Positions 8,115 through 16,138 of a stretch of DNA of 64,000 nucleotides are shown here, piece after piece (the stretch's first letter is position 1; each line of letters opens with the position of its first letter). The stretch spans positions 1 to 64,000 of the forward strand of contig JAVBLJ010000028.1 in NCBI GenBank assembly GCA_031553615.1. Direction: 5' to 3'. A model generated the notes under the pieces. The model made no database searches, was not told the origin of the DNA, and saw only the letters and a program-made list of their open reading frames with translations. This stretch comes from WQXF01 sp031553615 (GTDB taxonomy: Bacteria > Bacillota > Clostridia > Christensenellales > Aristaeellaceae). A program made the translations under genes and the position numbers.

Positions 8115-9584
8115 ATGAAAAAGCTCGTATCCCTACTGCTGGTGCTGCTAATGGCAATGTCCCTGGCACCGTTTGCCACTGCCGACGAACCTGTCGAACT
8201 CATCTGGTGGATGGGAACCGCCGCCGATGCCCCCATCGATCAAGCGATGGTCGAAGCCGAACTGAACAAACTATCCGCCGAGGCACTGGGCATCACCGTC
8301 AAGTGTGTGTACATGACCAACGAGCAGATCGGTCTTGCAATGTCCTCCGGTGAGTACTTTGACATGGCCTTCACCTGCGGCTGGTTCAACGACTTCAACA
8401 CCAACGCGTTTGACGGCATGTTCCTGGACATTGAGGGCATGGTGCAGCAGGAGACCCCGGCGCTATGGGCCTCCATGCCCGAGAACCTGTGGCAGGGCGC
8501 CTATGTCAACATGGAAGGCAAGCGCCAGTTGCTGGCGGTGCCCGTCATGAAGGATTACGGCATCGAAGTGTTCTGGATCATCGACACCGACTATTTCGTA
8601 ACCGAGAAGGGCATGGAAGTGCCCGCCAACATGAAGTTCGAAGACATCGAGCCCTATCTGGCCGCCTACAAGGCCGACAACCCCGAGAGCTATCCCCTGA
8701 TCCTCGCGCGCGAGGGCATCACCTCCTGGTCCAACTTCATGGATTGGATCTTTGCCGACGCGATGATCTCGCTGGATTACACCGAGATCGGCACCCCCAA
8801 CGAGACCAAGGTGCAGCTATGCTTCGAAATGCCCACCTTCCTCAGCCGCGTGCAGAAGATCCACGAGTGGTACGAAAAGGGCTACATCTCGCCCGATGCG
8901 GCGGTTGTGCAGAGCGTGCCGCGCGCTTCCGGTGGCGTGGTGCAGGCTGGCCAAGGCTTCTATGGCGCTGACGCCATCTGGTCCAACGCCCGTCAAAAGG
9001 CCTCCAAGATTTCCCGTTTTGACGGCCCGTACCTGTCCACCTTCTCGCTGCAGGGCGCTCTGACCGCGATCAGCAAGTCGTCCAAGCATCCGGTCGAGGC
9101 ACTGAAGCTCATCGAGTTCGCCAACACCAACCGTGAGTACCGCAACATGATGCGCTATGGCCTCGAAGGCACGCACTACACCACCAACGAGGACACCACC
9201 GTCATCAAGACCGACGCCGGCGTCACCAACTATACCCCGTGGGCGTATGTCCAGGCCTCCTACGCGCTGAGCGCCGTCGAGGCTTCGAAGTTCCCCTCGG
9301 TTCCGGCCGATCCGAACATGTGGCAGGTTGTGTGGGATGGCTACAAGGATGGCACCACCTCGGCTGCGCTGGGCTTCGTGTTTGACTACTCGCCGGTGCA
9401 AAACCAGGTCAATGCCTGCAAGGCCATCAAGGACATGTACTGGTTCGAGATGCAGACCGGCACCTCAAACCCCGCCGAAGTGTTCCCCAAGATCATCGCT
9501 GAGCTGGAAGCCGCCGGTATCCGCGATATCATCGCCGAGGCGCAGACTCAGTTGGATGCCTTCCTCGCCGCCAAGGCGCAGTAA
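8115..9584 (+). CDS. Extracellular solute-binding protein with C-terminal DUF3502-like domain, no lipobox
   Basis: A 489-residue family-1-type sugar-binding protein with a signal peptide (MKKLVSLLLVLLMAMSLAPF) and a probable cleavage after ATA near residue 23. The last 65 residues (DYSPVQNQVNACKA to the end) look like DUF3502, which is found on binding proteins of LplB/YtcP importers. There is no cysteine near the cleavage site, so no lipid anchor is predicted. That is unusual for a Gram-positive binding protein; it may be released or held by its permeases. AAGGAGG precedes the ATG. A strong terminator follows at 9637-9680, which would favour high expression relative to the kinase. Confidence 0.88.
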   Translation: MKKLVSLLLVLLMAMSLAPFATADEPVELIWWMGTAADAPIDQAMVEAELNKLSAEALGITVKCVYMTNEQIGLAMSSGEYFDMAFTCGWFNDFNTNAFDGMFLDIEGMVQQETPALWASMPENLWQGAYVNMEGKRQLLAVPVMKDYGIEVFWIIDTDYFVTEKGMEVPANMKFEDIEPYLAAYKADNPESYPLILAREGITSWSNFMDWIFADAMISLDYTEIGTPNETKVQLCFEMPTFLSRVQKIHEWYEKGYISPDAAVVQSVPRASGGVVQAGQGFYGADAIWSNARQKASKISRFDGPYLSTFSLQGALTAISKSSKHPVEALKLIEFANTNREYRNMMRYGLEGTHYTTNEDTTVIKTDAGVTNYTPWAYVQASYALSAVEASKFPSVPADPNMWQVVWDGYKDGTTSAALGFVFDYSPVQNQVNACKAIKDMYWFEMQTGTSNPAEVFPKIIAELEAAGIRDIIAEAQTQLDAFLAAKAQ

Positions 9585-9636
9585 CTTCTAGTTCAATTGG
9601 GCACCAACCCCGGGCAGCGGTGTCTGACCGATCACG

Positions 9637-9680
9637 AAAAGCCAGATACTGTGCGCAAGCCGGTATCTGGCTCTTTCTAC
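9637..9680 (+). terminator. Rho-independent terminator after the binding-protein gene
   Basis: Stem AGCCAGATAC / GTATCTGGCT with a 12-base loop, followed by CTTTCT. It separates the importer genes from the kinase gene and may be partly read through. Confidence 0.7.
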
Positions 9681-9686
9681 GTTCTG

Positions 9687-9696
9687 TTGGTATAAT
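9687..9696 (+). promoter_or_regulatory. Extended -10 promoter for the kinase gene
   Basis: TGGTATAAT gives a consensus -10 (TATAAT, 9691-9696) with the TGn extension. The -35 region (TGGCTC, 17 bases upstream) is poor and lies in the terminator stem. Transcription would start about 40 bases before the kinase ATG. Confidence 0.5.
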
Positions 9697-9742
9697 GTTT
9701 AGGCGGAATACTGCCGCAATTAATGCCGAGGAGGATTCCTTC

Positions 9743-10633
9743 ATGCGCATCATTGGCGTGGATGCTGGCGCAACCAAGACCGAGGCAGTGGCCTACACCC
9801 CGGCGGGAAGCCGGATTGCGCAGGTCACGGAGGGCACCGGCAACATGGTGGTGGACCGGCAAGCCGCCATGAACAACATCCTGCGCGCAATCCTGCGAGT
9901 GTTGCCGGAGGATGCGGGAGAGGTGTACGTCTGCGTAGGAGCCGCAGGCATCGAAAGCGGCGACAATCGCCCAGCGCTGCGTGCGCACCTGTCCGCCGCG
10001 TTGCCCCAAGCGCGCCTGCGCATAGCCAATGACGCGCACCTGGCTCTTTACGCAGCCCACAAGGGCGCCAACGGCATGATCGTCATCGCCGGCACCGGCT
10101 CCATCGCCTTCGCCAAGCGCGGTGACGCGTTGCTCCGCGCCGGAGGCTGGGGGCAGCTCCTGGGCGACGAGGGCAGCGGATATGACATCGTGCGCCGCGC
10201 GTTTCAACGCGTAACCTTGGAATACGAGGCGGGGGCGCGCTACACCGGGCTCTCACAATGCCTGCTCACCCATCTGGAGACCGACGTATTCGGTGCGGTG
10301 CAGTTCATTCACCGCGCTGCCAAGGGCGACATCGCCGCACTTTTACCGCAGGTCACCGCCTGCGCCGAGCAAGGTGAGCCTGCAGCGCTGACGCTACTGG
10401 CCGAAGCGGGCGACACTTTGGCGCTCATGGCGGCGCGGCTCTATCGCAACAGCGGTTTTGACGCGCCGCTGCCTGTGGCCTGCATCGGCAGCGTGCTCAC
10501 CCACATCGCACCGGTGCGCGAGGCATTTCAAAACACGCTGGCGGCGCGTTGTCCCGCGCTACGTGTCGATCCCTCGGTGGTGTATCCCCCCGACGGCGCG
10601 CTGCCCTTGTTTGGAGAAGACACGCCCACCTAG
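9743..10633 (+). CDS. BadF/BadG-type N-acetyl sugar kinase (GlcNAc or MurNAc kinase-like)
   Basis: A 296-residue ASKHA-fold kinase. Phosphate-1 motif DAGATKTEA is at residues 7-15, the catalytic aspartate in NDAH at 96-99, phosphate-2 motif GTGS at 117-120, and GGWGQLLGDEGSGYDIV at 134-150, the sugar and nucleotide contact segment of NagK-like kinases. Clostridial MurK, which phosphorylates MurNAc and GlcNAc at O6, belongs to this family. With murQ encoded divergently, the natural reading is that it makes MurNAc-6-phosphate for MurQ. GAGGAGGA upstream of the ATG at 9743 sets the start; the open frame runs 41 codons further but crosses the terminator. GlcNAc or glucosamine specificity remains possible. 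Confidence 0.82.
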   Translation: MRIIGVDAGATKTEAVAYTPAGSRIAQVTEGTGNMVVDRQAAMNNILRAILRVLPEDAGEVYVCVGAAGIESGDNRPALRAHLSAALPQARLRIANDAHLALYAAHKGANGMIVIAGTGSIAFAKRGDALLRAGGWGQLLGDEGSGYDIVRRAFQRVTLEYEAGARYTGLSQCLLTHLETDVFGAVQFIHRAAKGDIAALLPQVTACAEQGEPAALTLLAEAGDTLALMAARLYRNSGFDAPLPVACIGSVLTHIAPVREAFQNTLAARCPALRVDPSVVYPPDGALPLFGEDTPT

Positions 10634-10890
10634 ACATGCGGATTCGTATGGAACCTGTTCGTTCCGGCCTCGATATGCCCCAGGCCGATCCCTCGCCGCT
10701 CGATGACGCGCAGCAGGGGCTTGTCACTTGCTCCACCGGCGTAACGCGCCAGCTGCGCTCAACCGCGGACGTGCTCCACCGGGCTGACGATGCACAGCAT
10801 CTATGACGGCAATCATCAGCCTTCGCGCGCCTTGCTGGAAGGCATCGACTGCTGCTCGACGTGCGGGATGTCGGCCCGCGCTATGGCTTC
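10634..10890. other. Intergenic region between convergent genes, no supported gene
   Basis: High-GC sequence between the convergent kinase and ADP-ribosylglycohydrolase-family genes. Short frames exist on both strands, but none has a ribosome binding site or recognisable motif, and no clear terminator stem is seen. It may hold an eroded gene fragment. Confidence 0.4.
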
Positions 10891-12255
10891 CTAAACGGCG
10901 GGCTCGGGCTGCAGCGCCATGGTTCTGCGCGCCAGCTCGGTGATTTGCATCTGCCCATATCCCGCCACGCAGGTATTCACCCTGTCCTGCAACGGCGCTA
11001 CCCACGATTGCGGCAGGGCGACGGTGCCCTTGGCCGCGCCAATGATCGAGCCGATGGTGGCCGAGTTGCAATCGGTGTCGAAGCCCGAGGTGGTACCGAA
11101 GGCCATCGCCGGAACGAAGTCCATATCGAAGTAGAGCAATCCTGCCGTTACCAACAGCGCGTTGGGGATGGTGTGACACCAGTGATGTGCGTTGGTTTCG
11201 TCGTACCGTTGGAAAAAGCCGTCCAGGAACGCCTCGAGCGGCTTGCCTCCACGCCAATCGGCAAGCAAGTCCGAAACGCATCGGTACAGCCGCGACCCGG
11301 TCGGAATTTGCCCCAGTCCGGCCTCCACGATGCGCGCCGGTTCCACGGTAACAAACGCGGCGGCGATCATCGCGGCGACATACATTTCTCCATAGATGCC
11401 GTTCTTCGTATGGGAAATCGATGCGTCACGGAAAGCCATGGCAGCGGCGGCCTCCGGCTGACCGGGGTTGACGTACCCGAAGAAATCGGCCCGAATCTGC
11501 GCGCCGATCCATTCCCGGTACGGATTGCTTCGCGCGGCGGAAAGCGGGGGCAGTACCAGCTGCGCCATGTTGAGATATGCCACCCGCTCGGCGGTGCAGG
11601 TGCGCAGCAGCGGCAAGGAGGACAACCACTCCTCCCCTACATGACCGCTGGTAAAATTCCGCCCGTGGAATTCTAGCAGCTTGAGGGCAAACACTGTGTA
11701 GGAGGTATCGTCATCCTCGGGCATGCCCTGTACATGGTTGATCCAGTTCTTCAACTTTGAACCGTAAGGGCCATGCTCGTCCGTAACCTCGTAACGCTCT
11801 CGGATATCGGCCGGAATGTCCGACGACATGTAGCGGTTCACCGGCAGGTTGCCGGTATCGCGCAGCAGCCCACGGATGCGCTCCCGCCGCCAGCCCTCGA
11901 CTGGTTGGCCAAACAAGCACCCGATGCAGCGCCCCTGCCATGCCCCCAGGATGCGATCCGCCATTGTGGCATTATCCAGCTCCATCGCAGGCAAAAGCGT
12001 CGTCGCGGGCCGCTGTGCCCGAATGTCGGCCAGGTCGTTGGGCTCGATGTACGGATAGCCCGCCTGTATCGGTAGCGCTTGCACGCGCTCATACAGCCGC
12101 TCTGCGGCATCATAAAGCGCGGGATTGCGAACGTCCGCCATCAACCGCTCCCACTCGTCCAAAACCGAGGAAAAGTCCTTGCCTTCTTCCTCTGCTTGTA
12201 TCCGTTCGATGTGCAAATCCCACAGGCCCTTCATCCACGGCTGCTGTTCAAGCAT
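10891..12255 (-). CDS. ADP-ribosylglycohydrolase-family protein
   Basis: A 454-residue all-helical protein of the ADP-ribosylglycohydrolase fold. The core begins near residue 99 (RILGAWQGRCIGCLFGQPVE). The metal-binding acidic clusters are visible as EDDDTSYTVFA in the middle and GFDTDCNSATIGSIIGA near the end; these normally hold two Mg ions. About 95 N-terminal residues precede the usual domain start. It is downstream of the permease genes on the same strand, separated from them by palindromic element copy 2. In sugar loci this fold often acts on substrates other than ADP-ribosylated proteins, so the substrate is left open. The ATG at 12255 follows AAGGAGAAA. Confidence 0.85.
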   Translation of the reverse strand: MLEQQPWMKGLWDLHIERIQAEEEGKDFSSVLDEWERLMADVRNPALYDAAERLYERVQALPIQAGYPYIEPNDLADIRAQRPATTLLPAMELDNATMADRILGAWQGRCIGCLFGQPVEGWRRERIRGLLRDTGNLPVNRYMSSDIPADIRERYEVTDEHGPYGSKLKNWINHVQGMPEDDDTSYTVFALKLLEFHGRNFTSGHVGEEWLSSLPLLRTCTAERVAYLNMAQLVLPPLSAARSNPYREWIGAQIRADFFGYVNPGQPEAAAAMAFRDASISHTKNGIYGEMYVAAMIAAAFVTVEPARIVEAGLGQIPTGSRLYRCVSDLLADWRGGKPLEAFLDGFFQRYDETNAHHWCHTIPNALLVTAGLLYFDMDFVPAMAFGTTSGFDTDCNSATIGSIIGAAKGTVALPQSWVAPLQDRVNTCVAGYGQMQITELARRTMALQPEPAV

Positions 12256-12283
12256 CGTTTTTCTCCTTCCGATTGTTCAACTC

Positions 12284-12446
12284 ATACTATTCCTCGTTCG
12301 ATTTCACGCAATAGATCGCGGAAGATTTTTTCGAATGGCTAGGAGCCTGAGGTCAGCGTAGTCGGCAGCTACGCAGACCGAAGCGCGACAACGTCATTCG
12401 GATAAAGATCCGCGAGATATGCTGGAAATCTATCGAGGAGTAGCAT
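12284..12446 (+). repeat. Palindromic dispersed element, copy 2
   Basis: Same architecture as copy 1, with terminal inverted repeats (ATACTATTCCTCG at the left, CGAGGAGTAGCAT at the right), inner arms CGAATG / CATTCG, and a central GTC-A-GCGTAG...CTACGC-A-GAC hairpin. Its last base is the first base of the stop codon of the neighbouring permease gene (12446-12448 on the minus strand), so the element abuts that gene exactly. It could serve as a processing or termination structure between the permease gene and the ADP-ribosylglycohydrolase gene. Confidence 0.8.
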
Positions 12447-13333
12447 CATCCCTTGACTGAACCCAGCACCAGACCAGTAACAAAGAAACGCTGCAAGAAC
12501 GGGTAGACGCACAGCACCGGCACCATCGACACGAAAACCTTGGCTGCGTTGAAGTTCTTGGACGACAGCTCCTGCATCCGCTGGAGTTCCTCAGGGGACA
12601 TAGTGCTAGTTTCGCGGATCTCCGCCGTCAGCTGCCAGAGATAAGACTGCAGCGGAAGGTTGTTTGCTCGGTCGATGTAGATGACGCCGTCGAACCAGGC
12701 ATTCCAGTGATTCACAATCGAAAAAAGGGTGATGGTCGCCACGCAGGGCAGCGACAGCGGGAAGTAGATGCGCAGCAAGCAAATCCACGGATTCGCGCCG
12801 TCTAGCCGCGCAGCCTCATCCAGCTCATCGGGCAAGCCCTTGAAATAATTCATCAGCACGATGACGTTGAACACCGGCACCGCCCCAGGCAACACCAGCG
12901 CCCAGATGGTGTTGCGAATGCCCAATCGGCTGATGAGTATGTAGCTAGGCACCAATCCGCTGATAAACAGCATGCAAAACACCAAGTACCAGATAAAGAT
13001 TTGCTTCTGCGGGAAGTGGCGCTTGCTTTTGGATAAAGGGTAGGCCATCAGCACCGTCACGATCAGGTTGATGCTTCCGCCCAACAGCACGCGCTCAACG
13101 GAGTTGACAAACGACACGAAGTATTGGCGATCGCCAAACAGCTTGGCGTATGCGGAGGTCGTGAAGCTCTTGGGCCAGAAGGAGACCTGTCCTGCCATGA
13201 CGACCGACCGGCTCGAAAGCGAGACCGCCACCGTATGGACGATCGGGATCAAGCAGCTCAACGCCAGCAGAGACAGGATCGTGTAGGCAAGAATGCTGAC
13301 GATGCGACCGGACACACTTTTTGTTTGAACCAT
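12446..13333 (-). CDS. Sugar ABC transporter permease, YtcP type (second locus)
   Basis: A 295-residue permease of normal YtcP length with six predicted membrane spans, the EAA loop LDEAARLDGANPWICLLRIY near residue 180-200 and the family's C-terminal GLVLGSVKG. It forms the importer channel with the LplB-type permease encoded just upstream (12-base gap). The substrate is unknown; the operon also encodes a GH38-like hydrolase and a binding protein, pointing to an oligosaccharide. The ATG at 13333 is preceded by AGGAGGGATGCAGG. Its stop codon touches palindromic element copy 2. Confidence 0.9.
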   Translation of the reverse strand: MVQTKSVSGRIVSILAYTILSLLALSCLIPIVHTVAVSLSSRSVVMAGQVSFWPKSFTTSAYAKLFGDRQYFVSFVNSVERVLLGGSINLIVTVLMAYPLSKSKRHFPQKQIFIWYLVFCMLFISGLVPSYILISRLGIRNTIWALVLPGAVPVFNVIVLMNYFKGLPDELDEAARLDGANPWICLLRIYFPLSLPCVATITLFSIVNHWNAWFDGVIYIDRANNLPLQSYLWQLTAEIRETSTMSPEELQRMQELSSKNFNAAKVFVSMVPVLCVYPFLQRFFVTGLVLGSVKG

Positions 13334-13345
13334 CCTGCATCCCTC

Positions 13346-14311
13346 CTAAAAAATACGGTAGCCGGAAAACCTTCGCGCCAAGAAGTAGGACAGGCTAATA
13401 AGCGCAAAGCTGATAACCGCCTTGATAAGCCCGACTGCCGTGCCCAGACTGAATTGTAAATCGACCAACCCCATCCGGAAAATGTAGGTGTCGATGATAT
13501 CCCCTGTTTTGTAAACCAGCGTGTTGTACGTGTTAAATATCTGGTCAAAGCCAGCGTTCAAAATATTACCCAAGCTGAGCGTAGTGAGCAAGATAATGGT
13601 CGGAATCAGCGCGGGTAATGTAACATGCACCAGCTGATCCCAGCGATTCGCGCCGTCCATGGCAGCGGCTTCATAGAGCGCCGGATCTATGGCGGTCAGC
13701 GCCGCCAGATATACAATGGCATTGTAGCCAAAGTTCTTCCACACATCTGTGATGACCATAATCGGCCGGTACCAAACATTGCTGGCCATAAACATGATCG
13801 GTTCGCCACCCAGAGCTTTGATGGCCATATTCACCAGACCATCCAGCGACAGCATGGACACAAAGATGCCGCCCAGAATAACCCACGAAAGGAAATAAGG
13901 CATATAGGTAACGGTCTGAACGATGCTTTTAAACGTCTTGCGTTTTACCTCATTGAGCAGCAACGCGAATACCACCGGAACAATGATGACACCGAGTGCA
14001 ATCTTCGATACCGCCAGAATGAGGGTGTTGGCCGTGACCTGCGCGATGTCCGGCAGTTGCAGTATGTAGCGAAAATGCGCAAGACCCACGAACTTCGAGC
14101 CTATGAAGCCCTTGGCCGGTATGTAGTTCTGGAAGGCCATGACCAGGCCCAACAACGGCACCGTGGAAAAGATAATGAGCAGTATGACGCCGGGAACCAG
14201 CATCAGATGATAGCTGGCAATTTCGGAATTCCAGCGCCTGCCCTTGGCAAGGTCACGCCCTGTAACGGATGCATGCAACGCCCGCCTCCCCCTCTCCGCC
14301 TTGTAATTCAA
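13346..14311 (-). CDS. Sugar ABC transporter permease, LplB type (second locus)
   Basis: A 321-residue LplB-type permease: six predicted spans, starting near residue 32-55, and the EAA loop LYEAAAMDGANRWDQLVHVT. It pairs with the YtcP-type permease downstream. It lies between the binding-protein gene and the second permease. A GC-rich hairpin (14314-14344) in the gap to the binding-protein gene may reduce readthrough, so that binding protein outnumbers permease. No dedicated ATPase gene is present, as usual for this importer group. I take the start at 14311 (MNYKAERGRRAL). Confidence 0.9.
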   Translation of the reverse strand: MNYKAERGRRALHASVTGRDLAKGRRWNSEIASYHLMLVPGVILLIIFSTVPLLGLVMAFQNYIPAKGFIGSKFVGLAHFRYILQLPDIAQVTANTLILAVSKIALGVIIVPVVFALLLNEVKRKTFKSIVQTVTYMPYFLSWVILGGIFVSMLSLDGLVNMAIKALGGEPIMFMASNVWYRPIMVITDVWKNFGYNAIVYLAALTAIDPALYEAAAMDGANRWDQLVHVTLPALIPTIILLTTLSLGNILNAGFDQIFNTYNTLVYKTGDIIDTYIFRMGLVDLQFSLGTAVGLIKAVISFALISLSYFLARRFSGYRIF

Positions 14312-14313
14312 TA

Positions 14314-14344
14314 AGCCCAGGCGCTCGCGCAGAACGCCCGGGCC
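14314..14344 (-). terminator. Intercistronic hairpin between binding-protein and permease genes
   Basis: GC-rich arms GCCC-A-GGCG and CGCC-C-GGGC with about 12 bases between them. On the minus strand the stem is followed by TTATT only. It looks like an attenuating or mRNA-stabilising structure more than a full terminator. Confidence 0.45.
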
Positions 14345-14377
14345 ACTTGACCTGATGGATGGATCGAACGAATCGAA

Positions 14378-16009
14378 TTAGCGGGCGCTACGCGCGGCGA
14401 TGATTTCGTCGGTAATCTCCTGGCCGCCCATCTGGTTCCACTGTTCAACAAACTTGTCAAACTCGTCCACCGACTTCTCGCCCATCACGATCTGGATCAG
14501 GGTCTCCTGTTCCAGCTTAAGCAGGTGCGCCCACTTGGTGGCCATGCTCTCGGTCTGTCCGAAGTAAGCGGATTCAACGAACTCAAGGTTCGGATCCATC
14601 GCGGCTTTCGTGCCCGCGATGCGCGCCATGTACTCCATGTAGGCAACGATGTCCTGGCGCGGGTTGGCAATATTCTTCTGAATGTTGTCGTAGGTATGGG
14701 TGAAGCCCTTGCTCTTCATGACGCTCGGATCGTTGGCGGCCAGCGCAGCCTCTAGATCGATCAACAGCCTGCCGATCGCATCATTGTAATCGATTGCGAT
14801 GCCAATGGGCATGACCCCCCAGCCGAGGCCCGCAAAGTTCTCGTTCCAATACTTGTAGTGGGCCTCGCCCGCCTCGCCGTTGCCGCGCAGGCTGTCGTAT
14901 TCCACGTTCAACACCTTGACGATGGCTTCGGGATTCGCGAACTTCTTGCTCACCACCACGATTGCCGCCAGGGGATCGTTAACCGGCGTGGTCAGCTTGC
15001 CGTCGCCGTTCACGGGCGCAGAAACCACGATCCAGTCGGCGTCGGGGTTGTTTTCCACGCAAGCGGTTACGCCGCCCGCCGGCCACCACACGCCAAAGTG
15101 CATGCCCAGCTTGCCGCTGGCCAGCAGCGCGTCGCGGTCCTCACTCTTGCGGATGGCAAACTCCTTGTCAAGCAATCCATCCACGTACATCTGCCGGATA
15201 TAGGTCAGCGCTTCCTTCATGCCCGGCATGACTGAGCCGTAGATCGGCGCGCCGTCCTTCATCACCCAAGCGCCCGGATAAGCGCCGAAGCTGGCGAAGA
15301 TGGTGTCCAAGCCAAAGCGGTTGTTGTAGCCGCTGTAGAGCAACTCGTTGGCCGTCAGGCCCAGGGTGTCGGCCTCGCCATTGCCGTCCGGATCCTGCGT
15401 CTGGAAGGCCTTGGCGATGGCGATCACGTCATCCAATGTTTTGGGCGCTTCCAGGTTCAGCTTCTCAAGCCAGTCCTTGCGAATCCACAGCACGTTGTGG
15501 CAGTAGCCAATGTTGGTGGCCGGAATACCCATCATCTTGCCATCAACCATGACTTCATTCATTAGCGCAGGGCCGAAGGAATCGTACTGCGCACGCAGGA
15601 AAGGAGAGATGCACTTTTCATAGGCCTCGGTCATGTCCCAAATCAGATCATTCTCCACCAGTTGCTCAAATATCTTGCGATCCACGACCATCATGTCGGG
15701 AATGTCGCCGTTGGCGATGGACAGCGCAACCTTCTGATCGCGGTTGTTGATGTCCACTTCCCAGGCCACCTTGGTCTCCACGTTGAGCTGTTCTTTCACG
15801 AACTGGGTATAGACGTTGTTTTCCCAATCCATGCCCTCCGGGAAATTTTCGCTGCCCTTTACAACGCCCTTGGTGAAGGAGATGGTTTCCGCGTAGGGGG
15901 TGTACGGATCCCAGACCGCGCCGTTGCTCGCGGGCTCGGTGGCCACTGCGCACGAGGTAGCGAGCAGCAGCATGACCAGCACGGATGAGAAGAGCCTTTT
16001 CTTGGTCAT
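14378..16009 (-). CDS. Extracellular solute-binding lipoprotein, family 1
   Basis: A 543-residue sugar-binding protein. The signal peptide (MTKKRLFSSVLVMLLLATSC) ends in a plausible lipobox (Ala-Thr-Ser-Cys20), so it is probably tethered to the outer face of the membrane. The mature part shows binding-protein segments such as LSIANGDIPDMMVV and FGVWWPAGG and resembles the longer binding proteins paired with LplB/YtcP permeases. The ATG at 16009 is chosen because GGAGGGAACG lies upstream and the signal peptide starts there; the frame is open 20 codons further. The operon neighbours are the two permeases downstream and the DUF5054 protein upstream. The substrate is not identifiable. Confidence 0.9.
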   Translation of the reverse strand: MTKKRLFSSVLVMLLLATSCAVATEPASNGAVWDPYTPYAETISFTKGVVKGSENFPEGMDWENNVYTQFVKEQLNVETKVAWEVDINNRDQKVALSIANGDIPDMMVVDRKIFEQLVENDLIWDMTEAYEKCISPFLRAQYDSFGPALMNEVMVDGKMMGIPATNIGYCHNVLWIRKDWLEKLNLEAPKTLDDVIAIAKAFQTQDPDGNGEADTLGLTANELLYSGYNNRFGLDTIFASFGAYPGAWVMKDGAPIYGSVMPGMKEALTYIRQMYVDGLLDKEFAIRKSEDRDALLASGKLGMHFGVWWPAGGVTACVENNPDADWIVVSAPVNGDGKLTTPVNDPLAAIVVVSKKFANPEAIVKVLNVEYDSLRGNGEAGEAHYKYWNENFAGLGWGVMPIGIAIDYNDAIGRLLIDLEAALAANDPSVMKSKGFTHTYDNIQKNIANPRQDIVAYMEYMARIAGTKAAMDPNLEFVESAYFGQTESMATKWAHLLKLEQETLIQIVMGEKSVDEFDKFVEQWNQMGGQEITDEIIAARSAR

Positions 16010-16138
16010 AAAACGTTCCCTCCATTTTGTGTTGTTTGCCCATAAGGCCATGTGTTTATTCTGACGCATTAAACAAAACGAAGCAATAGCAAGTATTTGT
16101 GATTCATAGCAAATCCATCATGTTCTGCGCAAAGGACT

